From Vitrella brassicaformis (taxonomy: Eukaryota; Sar; Vitrellaceae), in contig CDMY01000718.1 in the NCBI GenBank assembly GCA_001179505.1, positions 186,001 through 250,000 on the forward strand: 64,000 nt of DNA, in the 5' to 3' direction. How positions within the stretch are numbered: the first letter of the stretch is position 1; the number at the start of each line of letters is the position of its first letter. Below are positions 34,571 to 46,104 of the stretch, piece after piece. The translations under genes were made by a program, and so were the position numbers. The notes below the pieces were generated by a model. The model had not been told where the DNA came from. It did no database searches and was given only the letters and a program-made list of their open reading frames with translations.

Positions 34571-37500
34571 ATGGCAAGCGCCCCTGCCGGCCGCTCTCCG
34601 TCAGTCAAGAAGAAAGGGGAGCCGGACGCTGCTGCTGCCGCCCATGAGTCGTCTGTCAAGAAGGAGGAGGATATGACGGGTCCTGGTGCGCAGCAGCCAG
34701 CGCACAGCAGCCGTCGTGGTGGGCGAGATGAAGGCCGCCATAGTCAGGGCGTCGAGGAGCGGTCCGGCGAAGTGCGGGAGGGAGCGGGAGAGGGAAGGGC
34801 GGAGAGCCGCCATGGAGAGTCCAACGATGGAAGAGGTGAGTTCGGGAGAGATATGAGGGGCACAGAATGGCTCTGTAAAGTGTGTGTGGTGTTTGTGTGT
34901 CAGGTGTGGGTGACGGTGATGAGGACATGAGTGGGTCACTGTTCTGTAGTGATCGTCGTGCGGGGCGTGCTGCCAGGCAGAAGGTGGCCAAGCTGAGCAA
35001 GAGGGCGACCAAGGACGATGAGGAGGATGAGGAGGATGACGACTATGAGGACGACGACGACGACAGCTCTTCCAGCGGGGAGGACGATGACTGTGACGCA
35101 CAGGAGGTGACTTAGATATATGACACTCACCGCGGCGCCGTCAGTCGCCACGCCTCTTTGTGTGTGCGTGTGTGTCATTTTCTTCAGGTCAAGGACCGCT
35201 CACCCTCCCATTCACCCGGCGCGTACAAGCAGAAGATCAAACGCCAGCGTACTGGTGCGACAGCAGACAGACAGCACAACACGCCACAGCACGCTTGGCT
35301 AGTGCGCACGCTCTCTGTGCTGTCTGTGTCGGCAGCTATGCGGCGTGCTCTGCAGGAATTCCTCGACAAGCTCAGGGACAAGCTGGGTGTGGAACGTGGT
35401 CTGGGCATCCACGTGGCAGATACGCGCAGGAAGAGGCCGGCCCTCCGCATCAGGCTGGAGCGCAAGAAAGTGACAGTGTGCGACGAGCACGTCAGCGTTG
35501 AGGAGGGCCACACCGCCCGGGAGATGCGCAGGGCGGCGATTGAGTACCGCAACACCGAGTTCGAGAAGCACGGCGTCCCCCCCATCACCGGCTACGAGGA
35601 GCTGCTCGACGAGCACCCCTTCCCAGACGATGGCCAGGTGGACTGGGGAGGGAGGGAGGGAGGGAAAGAGGGAGGGAGGGAGGGAACACACTCCCGTCTC
35701 TGGTTTGTTCGTGTCAGGTGGAGCCACCCGCAGCAGCCGCAGCAGCAGCAGCAGCAGTGGCCCCTGCCGCTGCCGCCTATCCCCCGTCCCCCCGTCATCG
35801 TCGCAAGTGGAAGCAGAAGGGACCTGAGGACGGCGAAATCAACAAAAGGAGCAGCAAAGGTCGCCGGACAGGTATGGACACCGACGCGGTCGAGGAGGAT
35901 GGGGACGACTGCGAGGACGGCGAGGACAGCTCTTCCAGCGGGGGGGGCGATGACTGTGACGCACAGGAGGTGACTTAGATATATGACACTCACCGGCGGC
36001 GGCACGGTCAGTCGCCACGCCTCTTCGTGTGCGTGTGCGTGTGTGTGGCATTTCTTTCAGGCCATGGACCGCTCACCCACCCATTCACCCGACGCATCCA
36101 AGGAGGACATCCGACGCCAGCGTACTGGGGCGACTGACCATCAGCAGACAGCACACAGCACGTGTGGCTGGTGCACATGGTCTTTGTGCTGTCTGTGTCG
36201 GCAGCTATGCGGCGTACTCTGCAGAAGTTTCTCGACAAGCTCAAGGCCAAGCTGGGCATGGCAAGTGGTCTGGGCGTCACGGTAGCGAGCGCGTTGATGA
36301 AGCCGGCCCTCCGCATCAGGCTGCAGCGGGACGGAGCGACAGTGTGCGATGAGTACGTCGGCGTTGAGAAGGGCCACACCGCCCGGGAGATGTGCAGGGC
36401 GGCGATGGAGTATCGCAACACCAGATTCGAGAAGCACGGCGTCCCCCCCATCACCGGCTACGAGGAGCTGCTCAACGACTACCCCTTCCCAGACGATGGC
36501 CAGGTGGACTGGGGAGGGAGGGAGGGATGGATGGGTTTATTGTGGAAGAGGAAACACTCCCATCTCTGGTTTGTTCGTGTCAGGTTGAGCCACCTGCGGC
36601 AGCGGCACCTGCACCTGCAGCAGCAGCAGCAGCAGCAGCGGCCCCTGCCCCTGCCGCCTATCCCCCGTCCCCCCGTCGTGGCCGCAAGCGGAAGGGGCGT
36701 GAGGACCGCAAGAGCAGCAAGCGAAGCACCAAACGTCGCCGGACAGGTATGGACACACCGACGCACACGCAGAACAGGGAAAGGCGGCATTCTCGTCCTC
36801 TCTGATTCGTTTCCTTTAGATTCGGGTGCCGGTTCGTGGGACGAGCAGACGCCTCCCGTGTCTGCGCCCCCGCCCCCCACCAAGTCACACGGCCATGGTG
36901 CGCACACTGCTGACCACGGCAATGCGGCCCCCCTGGCGAGTGCGAGTGCGGCAGCGGCTGCTGCTGGTGGCGGTGGTGGTGGTGGGGCCCCTGATGTCGA
37001 CGACAAAACGATGGAGGGAGAGGGTGGCGGACAGGCAGGTGCCGGTGCTGTCGTCAAACAAGAGCGAGAGGGCCACGACAACAGTGGGGCTGGTGGCGGT
37101 GCCAATGGCGGCAGCCATGGGGGCGGGAGGGCGGTGGGGGATGCAGCGAATCCGATCGACCTGGACTCGGACAAAGACGGCAGCACCAAACAGGCGACCG
37201 GTCAACCAATGGGCGAGATGAGAGGGGGGCGGACAACAAGTGCACCCACATGTGGCGCGAGTGTGGTGTCAGGTCGTGTGTCGGCTGCTGCTGCCGCTGC
37301 GGCCACTCGTGGGGGCGTCAAGAAGGAGGAGAAGGGTCAGTCAGTCGGTCAACACACGACGGGTACATCGATGCGGCTGCTTGTGCGTCTGGTTTGACAC
37401 AGATGATGTGCCTCGGTTCAAGACGGTTGAGCTGTCGAGTCTGACCAACGACGACATAGTGGCGATATTCATGCAAGACGCGCGTCTGACGAACCTAGTG

Positions 37501-37830
37501 GACACTGCTAGGACGGTAGGTACCTTCACTTGCAAGACAGATGGATGGATGGATGGATGGCGGGCGTCACGGCCATGTCTGTGGCGCACAGGAGGAGTGG
37601 GATGGCGAGACCTTCGCTGAGGTATTAGAGACCGACAAGATGAACGTGCAAAAGGCCATCAACGAGGTGCTGGGCAACCGCATTACCACCGGCAAGGTCG
37701 CACGCATCGTCAGATGGCTCAAACGCATCGATCCAAACGCGGTCAGTCAGTACACACACACACACACAAGCAGCCACCAGGAGCGTTGTGTGATTGTTGC
37801 GCACAGGTGCAGGTGCCCCTTTCGACGTAG
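34571..37830 (+). CDS. Acidic/basic low-complexity protein with an internally duplicated domain
   Basis: Not recognised as a family. The ATG at 34571 starts a Lys/Ser/Gly-rich region. Then an acidic exon (EEDEEDDDYEDDDDDSSSS) is followed by domain copy 1 (about 35190-35637): FLDKLRDKLGVERGLGI, ALRIRLERKKVTVCDEHVSV, GHTAREMRRAAIEYRNTEFE, KHGVPPITGYEELL and PFPDDGQ. A poly-Ala/Pro segment and a second acidic exon lead to domain copy 2 (about 36210-36504), which has the same blocks with substitutions. After another Ala/Pro stretch and basic tracts (KRSTKRRR) comes a Gly/Ala-rich region containing NPIDLDSD, which resembles a SUMO-interacting motif. The C-terminus (37402-37830: LTNDDIVAIFMQDARLTNLV, INEVLGNRITTGKVARIVRW) is helical and loosely SAM-like. 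Stop TAG at 37828-37830. Composition suggests a nuclear, perhaps chromatin-associated protein; this is inference. Confidence 0.65.
35190..35640 (+). repeat. Tandem intragenic duplication, unit 1
   Basis: Domain unit with flanking acidic and poly-Ala exons. It matches 36061-36510, including intron boundaries (the GACGATGGCCAG donor exon and the GACGCACAGGAG acidic exon end). Confidence 0.8.
36061..36510 (+). repeat. Tandem intragenic duplication, unit 2
   Basis: Second unit, about 75-85% alike by eye, in the same frame and with the same exon/intron order as unit 1. Confidence 0.8.
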
Positions 37831-38780
37831 ACGATAGCTGCAGATGCGCATCCAGACCACTGCATCAATCAAGTGAGAATGTACGCACACACACAACACG
37901 ACACTCACAGCTACACACATGGTCGCGGCCGTCTTCGATCGTGTGTGTGCAGGTGGTATCTTGTCTGTTCGAGGGCTGACGATGTAGCGATAGCGGTTTT
38001 CGGTCTTCAGGGGTCCGAGTGGGTGGGGTGGTATGCCGGCTGCTGTGCATAGGTCTGTCTCTCTCTTGTGTATGTGACCTACAAGACGTTTCTGCACATA
38101 TGCTGCAGTTTTGCCGGTGAGAGGGCGCATTGAGTGTGTCAACAGATAGGGCCGCGTCGGGTGTACCTTCACTGTGCATAGGCGTGTTACATGTGAAGAT
38201 TGGACAGCGAGCTGCAGTCAATGGCATCCATCCCATACCCATCCACGAGGGGCACAGAGAAGAATCAGTGCAATTGAGGAGCATCATCAATGAACCAAAT
38301 CTTGCCTTTTCGTAACTTGCCTGTTTCCGACAGCCCTACTGCCTCACCCTGAGGCTCTCAGGTCCAGGGGAAACCGCCTGGAAGGCTTCGGAAAGGGCCG
38401 ATCGAGTGAGGATCGAATTGTCGTCGGTTTCCAAACTGGCAAATTCAATTCCTAAACTGCTTGACTGAATTAATGCTATGTGTGTTGAGGAAGCATATCA
38501 TGAAAGAAACGGCTCAAAAGGGCCTGCAGAAACCATCCGCTTCACTTCAAAGCTCGCATCTCGCTAGTGCGTCCATCCTTCTTTGTTTCTTTGTGTTGCA
38601 GCTCGTGTGAAGCCAACTCTGTGACGCCATACCAAGCATCGAAAGATCTGCAATAATCGCCGAAGGTACACTTACATGAACGCAACGTCATTCGTTCGCT
38701 GACCGCTCTGCCAACAACACAGTAGAGTGGCAGGTAGAGCAGCGGAGGTTTCTTCCTTTCTCGTCGGGCTTGGATCAGCC
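37831..38780. other. Intergenic region
   Basis: About 950 bases without a convincing coding exon; somewhat richer in A/T towards 38450. No tRNA or other RNA gene recognised. Confidence 0.5.
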
Positions 38781-41700
38781 ATGGCAAGTCAATCTCCCTC
38801 TCGTGGGGAAGAGGGCGTTCAGCAGCAGGAGCCTTCGAGAGCTGCTGGGCTGTGCGCAGTCCAGCCGACAAGTGAGCACACGAGAGGCAACTCTGCGCAT
38901 GGTCCTCACTCTGTTGGATGCGTGATCTTTTCTCAGGTGCTTCCAGTCAGCTTCGCAGCAACCACGATGCTGCCCTGCCTGAGCCGCCACGGATCAGTGG
39001 GGGCACACCAGTGACTGAAGATATGATACAGACAGCTGTTGCCACGATCGCCGTCACAGGCGTGCCACTGAGCAGCAATGCACCTGGGCACAACACGTCA
39101 CAGGTATGTGGACAAGTGAGCGGGCACGCAAAGATACGTGTGGCGCTTGATACCTGTCTGCCTGCTGGTTCCACCCAGGGCTCTCTCCATCATTTTTCAT
39201 CAACAGGACCGTCATCGATCGACCATGATCCGCCATTCCCCTACCCACAGCCACCAGCCGCCGCTCTTCCTCACCCCTCGCAGCCACCAATCCACCCGTA
39301 TTACCTACTCCCGCACCACGCCCTCGTCCATTGCCCCGTGGATGGCGTACCTGCTGTGTCGCCGGATGCGACGGCCGGGTCGGCACGCCGGCGTGCGTCA
39401 TCCCTCCCGTACTCTTCTCGATCAAGGGAATTCACGATCGACGAGAGAGAGAGGCTTGTGGACGAGTTCGAGACGCGCAGGGCAGCGGGAGAGGCCCTCA
39501 CGCAGCAGGCATTTGCACTCGAGAAGGGCATCACACTCAGCCAGCTGAAGCACTGGCTGGTCAAGGTGGGACAGGAGACTGAAGCAGCCGACAAGACAAA
39601 GAAGCGCAACAGGCCACCGAGGTATGGGCCGATCGAGGCCGAGATGCGTCAATGGATGCTAACCCAGCAACAGCCTATGCAAGTCCCGTGCGAGGCAATC
39701 CGCCGCAGAGCGCTGGAGATCGCTCGTCGCCTGGGCATCAACGACTTCAAGGCGAGCAACAGCTGGATCACAGGCCTCAAGGAACGCTACCAACAGGTGG
39801 GACAGAGATCGAGCAGGCGGGGCATGAGCGTATGCGCAATCCATCGCATGTCTGTTGCGTTGCCCGATTCAGGGTATCACTTTCGTCCCCGAACTGTCTC
39901 CTGCTGCTTCTGTCGCTGCTGCTGCTGCTGCTCCTGACACCGATGACGTGATGGTGAGGGAAGACTACATGAAAGGCGCACTCACCTCGGATTTGCGTGT
40001 GGTCTAGTTGGTGGGACCGGAGGTGTTCAGAGCCGACGCATCGGATGACAGGCACAGCCAGCCGAAACGGACAAACAATCAGGTGACAGCAAGCAGTTCA
40101 TGATTTCACATGACTCGTCATCTTGTGGGCGTTTCAGAGACGCGGAGAAGGGCGATCTGCTCCCCACTCCCCTCTCCCGACGCATCCACCCCATCCCCAC
40201 CCTCTGCCGATATCCCTCACCCTCCACCCAGCCCCACAGCCCAACACACCTCCATCCATCGGCACTTGCCAGGAGGGTGCTGCTGCTCCACAGCCAGTTG
40301 ACGACGATGATACACACACAGCGGATGGATTTATCGGCCGAGGTCGTGGCGACGAGCCAGCAGGGCCAACACAACAAGACAGCCTAATGGCGGAACTCGA
40401 GAGGGAGCTGAGAGACTACATGGCGAATTTTGGTTATCCAATGGCCGTGAACAGGGAGGTCATCAGGGACACAGCGTTGCAGATTGCAAGTCGGCTGCTG
40501 GGGCTGAATGACTTCTGCGCGAGCGACGAGTGGATCGAGGCATTCATGGTGCCGTACCAGCAGGTAGGAGAGAGCAAACACATGGAGGGAAGCAACGTCA
40601 ATGGCGATTCCTGTTTGCCCGCATGCTCTATTTCTCTCCAGAGCCCACCTGTTGTTGCCGCTGCGGCGGCTGCAAACAGTGCCTACTGCCCGGGTCATCC
40701 AACCCCGAGCACACAGTCGCCCAGCCCCCTCACCCCACAAGCAGGTCGGCCGCTGAATGACTACACATGTACCAGCACATATTCATTGGAACTGCTGCGC
40801 TTCAGGCAATGGCGGCGCTGCCGTACGTACCCCCGTGACGTCATCCCCTGCTCAGGTGAGCGTGTGTACGCACTTACGTGACTGTAGCGGCCCTGTGTGA
40901 TACTGTCTGTATATACATGTGTTCCCTACTGGCTCCAGAGCACTACGGGCGCTGCTGTGGAGCAACAGTCGGAACATTCACATGGCCGGGACACCATGAG
41001 TGTAAGAAGCACTACCACACCATCTGTCTGAGTACACATCAGCCATCTACATGTGTACTGTGTTGTCTCAGGTCGTCCACTCAGAGGACAGGAGGACGGC
41101 CAGTGGCGACAGGCACCCCAAGTACCAGAAGAATGACCGATTCCCGCACTTAGAGGACCCGTGCTCGGTGGTAAGGGGTGCATAGGGATCACTCGGCTGC
41201 AGCGCATCCGTATTGTCGTCTTCGTGTTGTGTGTTCAGGTATGGTCTCGTTCGTCGGTCAAGTCTGCGATCAGCGACAGCGCCGATGACACCTCCAGTGG
41301 CAAACAAGAGGTCAGTACGAAGGGAGGACACAGCAATAGCTTCCCTGCTGCACATGGGGTGTACACGTCCTTCTCTGTCTCTTGTGCCGTCACCAGGCCG
41401 ATGCTGACATCATTAGTTTGTCATCCGATGGTGTGGTCGCTGCAAGGGTCCTGGCGGCTTGCAGCACGACAGAACAAGGCTGTAGCGACACACTGCGAGG
41501 CGACGTGATACCTAAAATGACAGCCATTGACCCCTCACTCGTTACCGTTCACCAAGCATACGACTGGTAAAACACTTGCACACATACGTACTCGTCCACG
41601 TAAATTATCAGATGGTATGGCAGGTACACTTATGAGCAGAACAAGGGCGTCAGTGGCTGGTTCTCCTTACTGGGGCCTGTTCATCAAGGAGGACAACACT

Positions 41701-42308
41701 ACGACCTGCGCAGGCAGGTACTCAGCAAGCGAAACGACGCAGGATAGGCCGACAAAGACTCTAGTGTCCGGCGTTTCTCAGGGCTCGGGCTTGCCCCCGG
41801 CCCACGTGTCAAGTAGTGATAACCTGATGGTAGAGCTGTTAGGTGTGTCGAGCCTGTTGGTTTCACTTAAGGTTCTCGCCAGCACAGTGCCTTTGACGGA
41901 ACAAGTGGTAGGCTGCGGTTCTGACGGTGCTTTGACATTGCGTCTTCTTGTCCTCTTCTCGGTGCAGGTCGCCCTGCTGATCGATCATCAGCTTCCATTC
42001 ATCACTTCAACCATTCAAAAGAACCGAGAGGCAATCGACCAGAGGGAGGAGAAGATCTTCGGGCAACTGGGGGACAGCATGAGAGAGCTGCTCAGGAAGC
42101 TGGAACCGCACGTCGGCGAGCTCGACCAGGGCATCAAAAATGCCTTTCATCGACTGGCCGAGAAGATAAATGGCGGCGCTGCAGTCGCATCTTCTTCTCT
42201 TGGCGAGTCCCTGCACGGCTTCCTGCACTCGTTCATGCTGATTCCATCCGAGAAGCGGAACCTTCTCCTGGAGATTGTAGCGGCGTGGACTGTCGAGCTC
42301 TTCACAAG
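38781..42308 (+). CDS. CENP-B/pogo-type HTH protein (paralogue of the gene at 12.5-16.4 kb), joins in frame to PARG exons
   Basis: The ATG at 38781 (MASQSPSRGEEGVQQQEPSR) follows a short leader. A Pro/His-rich exon leads into the same bipartite DNA-binding region as the minus-strand paralogue: FTIDERERLVDEFETRR, ALTQQAFALEKGITLSQLKH, KKRNRPPRYGPIEAEMRQW, and RRALEIARRLGINDFKASNS with WITGLKERYQQ (39430-39795). A second CENP-B-like half follows at 40387-40563 (ELERELRDYMANFGYPM, ALQIASRLLGLNDFCASDEW). Later exons share RSSVKSAISDSADD and a DGVV segment with the paralogue, but no TLDc domain follows. Instead a helical region (41969-42308: NREAIDQREEKIFGQLGD, LRKLEPHVGELDQGIKNAFH) ends at TTCACAAG with a GT donor. 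The next acceptor (42361-42364) leads in phase into the zinc-knuckle exon of PARG copy A. No stop is needed between them, so this may be one chimeric gene. Confidence 0.6.
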
Positions 42309-42364
42309 GTACATGGCAGAATGGAGGTGGCCTGAGAGCGCTGAGTTGGGGTGTGTCTTTGCAG

Positions 42365-44211
42365 GTGTCCTCCCAACAATCGTCACTCATCCAGCAGGGA
42401 GGGCTCAAGACAGCCGAAAGGCCGCCGTGTTGGGTGCCGGGTGCCTGGCTGCTATCATGCCAACTGCCTGAGAACCGGACACCATTACTGCAAATGGTGC
42501 AAGGACACCGACTCTGCCCACTTCGCCGCTGATTGCCACCGCAAGCCCGGCTTCAGCGGGGAATACCCAGCAAACACGGCTTTGGTGAGTGGGCCAAACA
42601 AACGGGGACCGCTGCATGAGCCCATTTGGTGTGTCTGCTCATGCTCTTAGGCATTTTTATTGCCCTGGCCGTCGTTCCCATTCTGGTCGCACTACCCGTC
42701 ACCCCAGTACAGCTCCCCTCGCAGCATCCAAGACATCCTGGCCCACCACGCCCACGATCACGGCCGCGCAAAGGAGCCCACGGACGTCACCCGTCTGCTG
42801 AGCACGCTGCAGTCGGCCATGGGCGGCCGAGGGGGCAGCTTCCGTGGAGTGGAAAAGATGTGGACCTCCATCTTCATCGACGAGACGCTGCCCGTCCTGT
42901 GTGACGTCCTCTCCAAGGGCGGCTACAGCTTCCCTCTGCGATCCTCCTCCAACAACCCGGGCAGCGGCATGGAGAAACAGATGACGGCTCGGCAGTGCTT
43001 CGCCCTCATCGGCGCGGGCTTCCTCTGTCTGCACAAGCACGACGATCCAGGCAGCCTCAACTTTGACCGCCTGTTCGACAACAGCACACCCTCTGGCATG
43101 GCCAAGCTGCAGTGCTTCATCAACTACCTCGACACCATGGCGCGGGCCATCAAGGAGAACAAGAGCACCGAGACGGATCGTGTGGTCATCTTCCAAGCCC
43201 TGCATAGCCCAGCGGCGGGGCTTCAGGAGTGGTCGGAGTCGACTGCCACTCTGGTGGACGTGCGATTCGTGGAAGGCACCCAAGCGTCCATCTTCGACTC
43301 GGAGGGCATTAGGGGCGACTTCGCCAACGAGGACATCGGTGGCGGAACGCTGGGAAACGGTACGCAGACCACCTCAGGGGACCCACATGCCTTCTTGCAT
43401 GTGTGTCTGTGTCTTGCTGTGTGTGTGTGTGTCTGTGTCAGGTGCGGTGCAGGAGGAGATTTTGTTCTCAATCGAGCCTGAGTGCCTTGTCGCCCGCTAC
43501 CTCTTCCCCAGAGCCATGCAGCCCACAGAGGCCTTCATGATCGTCGGCTCCAAGACGTTCAGCCGCACATCGGGATACGGCCGCGAGACCCTCCGCTTCG
43601 CTGGCCCTGTCCTCGACACCGCCACCACGAGACACGTCGATGGCCATCCGGTGCTGAACAAGTACATCGTGGCCTTCGATGCCGTCAACTTTGGCAAGCA
43701 CGGGGGCGATCAGCAGTACGACGAGACGTGTGTGCTGCGGGAGCTCAACAAGGCACACACGGCGTTCCACTGCAATGGCCTGACGGTCGTCAGTGGCATG
43801 CCCTTCGCGACGGGTGAGTGAGGCACACACACAGAATGGTCATCTTGTCTTGTCTGCACATCTGCGTCGGCTCGTGTGTCTGTGCGTGTGTCTGTCTGTC
43901 CAGGCAATTGGGGCTGCGGTGTGTTTGGTGGCGACCCCCAGTGAAAGCTGCTCATCCAGTGGTGTGCTGCGAGTATCGCCGGCCGCCCGCTGCACTACTA
44001 CCCGCGAGACGAGCGCAGCCTTATGGGCGCCGAGCGCTTCATCCACAGCCTGAAGGCCGCTGGGTGCGACACTGTAGGCGGGCTGGTCCAGCTGATGTGT
44101 GACAGGCGCACACAGAGGGCCATCGCGGGGCGGAATCGAATGTCGGCATTCGAGGCCATCAAGGCGATCTTCACGGAGCGGAGCAGACCATCCCCACCAC
44201 CCGTGGTATAA
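42365..44211 (+). pseudogene. Poly(ADP-ribose) glycohydrolase (PARG) copy A, with in-frame stop
   Basis: The first exon (from 42365) has a CCHC-like zinc knuckle (GCRVPGCYHANC, GHHYCKWCKDTDSAHFAADC). The PARG catalytic region follows: ARQCFALIGAGFLCL, NFDRLFDNSTPSGMAKLQCF and LVDVRFVEGTQASIFD. After the intron at 43361-43440 comes the signature GGGTLGNGAVQEEILF, whose adjacent Glu pair is catalytic in the family. Then ECLVARYLFPRAM, MIVGSKTFS, VAFDAVNFG, VLRELNKAH and GNWGCGVFGGDPQ. Directly after this, codon 43942-43944 is TGA where copy B has TGG. The frame downstream stays open and conserved (LIQWCAASIAGRPLHYYP) to TAA at 44209-44211, or through an intron (GTG|gtataag) to the transferase exons. 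PARG removes poly(ADP-ribose) from proteins in the nucleus and cytoplasm. The stop removes only the last part of the fold, but that part is conserved. A base-call error is possible. Confidence 0.8.
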
Positions 44212-44440
44212 GCTGCCCCTCCATACCTGTCTGCATCAATCTCATCGGCTTTGTGCGTTTGTGTGCCAGTCTCGCAGCTCATTGCCTCCATCCCACATGC
44301 AGCACTACTCGCCCCAGTTCGCATTGACCGACGCGCCTGCAACGCCACCCACGACACGTCAAGACGGCCAGCGCAACGTGGTGAGCCGTCAGCCAAAGCT
44401 GAGGTCCTGTGGTCATGCCTGTCTGTTTGTGCCCGCCATG
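42373..44440 (+). repeat. Segmental duplication, PARG unit copy A
   Basis: Matches 53967-56030 on the same strand, near-identical at both ends (introns included) and more diverged in the middle. The left edge falls inside the zinc-knuckle exon, where the upstream text changes from PARG-type to HTH-gene sequence. Confidence 0.85.
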
Positions 44441-46104
44441 TGTTGCCGTGGCTGTGTTGTCTGCAGGGTGGTTCGTCATCGTCAGGGCGGTCCCGCGGCC
44501 ACCACTCGCCCGACCACCACGCTCACCACCGCGGCTCCCATGACAGAGAGCACAGCCACGAGAGAAAGCCAAGTTATGACCCCAAGCCCTTGGGCTGCCG
44601 TGTCAAGGGCTGCACTCATCCCAACTGCCGGAAGACGGGCAAGCACTACTGCAAAACCTGCGGCGACACGGTACTGTGCCGACAAGAACCAAGGCCGATG
44701 ATGCGACGCGACACCAGTATCGCCTCTCTGTGTGTTTGTCTGTGTGCAGGACTCTGATCACTATTCGTCTGCATGCCCCAAGCTGCGGAAGGCCTCGTCG
44801 AGTCGGGTGCGGTCGGCCGCTGACTCGGGTGGAAGTGATGATGACGGCAACGAATCGGACGATAGCACAGTGCAAAGGGATGGGAAGGGGAGGCCGCATT
44901 GCTTCCTACGCACTCATGGTTAGTGCTGTTGTCTGTTGTGTGTTGCTGTCAGGCTGCATCGTCCCGCAGGTCTCGTCGGTCGTCTGGCTGCTCGTCTGGC
45001 TCCCCGGGTGGCGCCAACCCGATGATGCAGCCCATGATGCAGGTTCGCTCATGCGCATGCACTCAGTGGATGCGAAGGCTGGCCGATGGTGTGTTCTTTG
45101 GCATTGTGTGGCGCAGCTCCTCATGTCAATGATGCAGCAGCCGCCTCCGCCACCCCCTGCGCCCGCCACAGGAGCTGGCCAGCAGGACACCGACCAGACG
45201 GCCAATCAGAACACCAATCAGCAGACCAACCAGAACGCCAATGCAGCCCTGGTGGGCACACGCCACTGCAAGCACCTCCGCCGCCTCTCACCGTGTATTT
45301 GTATGTCCCCTTCAGGCCGCCCCTGTGTGTGACCCGCGTGTGCTGGCTACAGCCATGCTCTTCAACAACCTCTTCATATCGGGTCAGCAGCAGCAGCAGG
45401 GCGGTGACTCGCCTCGCCACCGCCGCCGCTCCCCGTCCCCCCGTCGCCCGTCGTGCGGCGTCCGAGGCTGCCGCATCGACCACTCCCAACACAAGTGCCG
45501 ACGGTGCGGCAAGATCAACGACCATTTGACCAGGGACTGCACAGTGCAATGTCGTGTGCCCGGCTGCAAGAAAGCGCACAATCACTACTGCCGTCTGTGT
45601 GGAGACAAGGACAGCGACCACTGGGCCAGCGAATGCCCCAAGGGCATCACACTTTACCACCAGACATCCATAGCGGCAGGTCAGGCGATCGCGTCGGGCC
45701 GCAACATGCAGCCGGGCACTGGTGGTCTCGTTGGTGGCGGCATCTATTTGTAAGCACATGGCACATCATGGCGTGAATGTGCTGTCTCTGCATGTACGTG
45801 CGCGTGTGTGTGTCTCGTCAGTGCGGCGACCGAGCAAGAGACCAACAGAAAGGCCCACCACCGCGGCTGCATGATCGAGGCCAGAGTGTACCTGGGAAAG
45901 ATCAAGCAGATCACCAAGACCCAGATCTTCAACTACACCCACCAGAGCCTGCAGCAAGAGGGCTACGACTCGATACACGTGACGCCCATGGTGACGGGGG
46001 ATGAGTACATCGTCTTCAACCGGGCGCAGGTTAAGCTGAGGAAGGTGTGGGACATGGCGACCAAAGCAGAGATTCCCATCAAGCATCATGATCTGTCACA
46101 GTGA
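44297..46104 (+). CDS. Zinc-knuckle PARP-type ADP-ribosyltransferase, copy A
   Basis: Exons run from the SRSSLPPSHMQHYSPQ segment (ATG at 44297 taken as start if separate from PARG). They continue through GHHSPDHHAHHRGSHDR, a zinc knuckle (GCRVKGCTHPNC, GKHYCKTCGDTDSDHYSSAC), a Ser/Arg stretch, Met/Pro/Gln/Asn-rich linkers (QTANQNTNQQTNQN) and two more knuckles (GCRIDHSQHKCRRCGK, GCKKAHNHYCRLCGDKDSDH). The C-terminal catalytic domain has GITLYHQTS (His), GGGIYFAATEQETNRKAHH formed across the intron after 45749 (Tyr), and DEYIVFNRAQVKLR (Glu). This is the H-Y-E triad of PARP-type transferases. TGA at 46102-46104. All exons splice in phase and read open. Such enzymes transfer ADP-ribose from NAD+ to proteins or nucleic acids. 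The domain is short, without the WGR or helical regulatory domains of DNA-damage PARPs; the knuckles may bind RNA or DNA (inference). Confidence 0.75.
44464..46104 (+). repeat. Segmental duplication, transferase unit (inverted relative to copy B)
   Basis: Matches the reverse complement of 51726-53240 across exons and introns, with more divergence in linkers. Confidence 0.85.

Noticed and set aside
38900-40600. An intact pogo/Tc5-type DNA transposon
   Set aside because: Only the HTH DNA-binding part is present; I see no DDE catalytic domain and no terminal inverted repeats.
43942-43944. Nuclear genetic code with TGA as Trp
   Set aside because: The TGG-to-TGA change is tempting because some related algal plastids reassign TGA, but several genes here (SURF2, acid phosphatase, GH3, transferase A) end properly at TGA.
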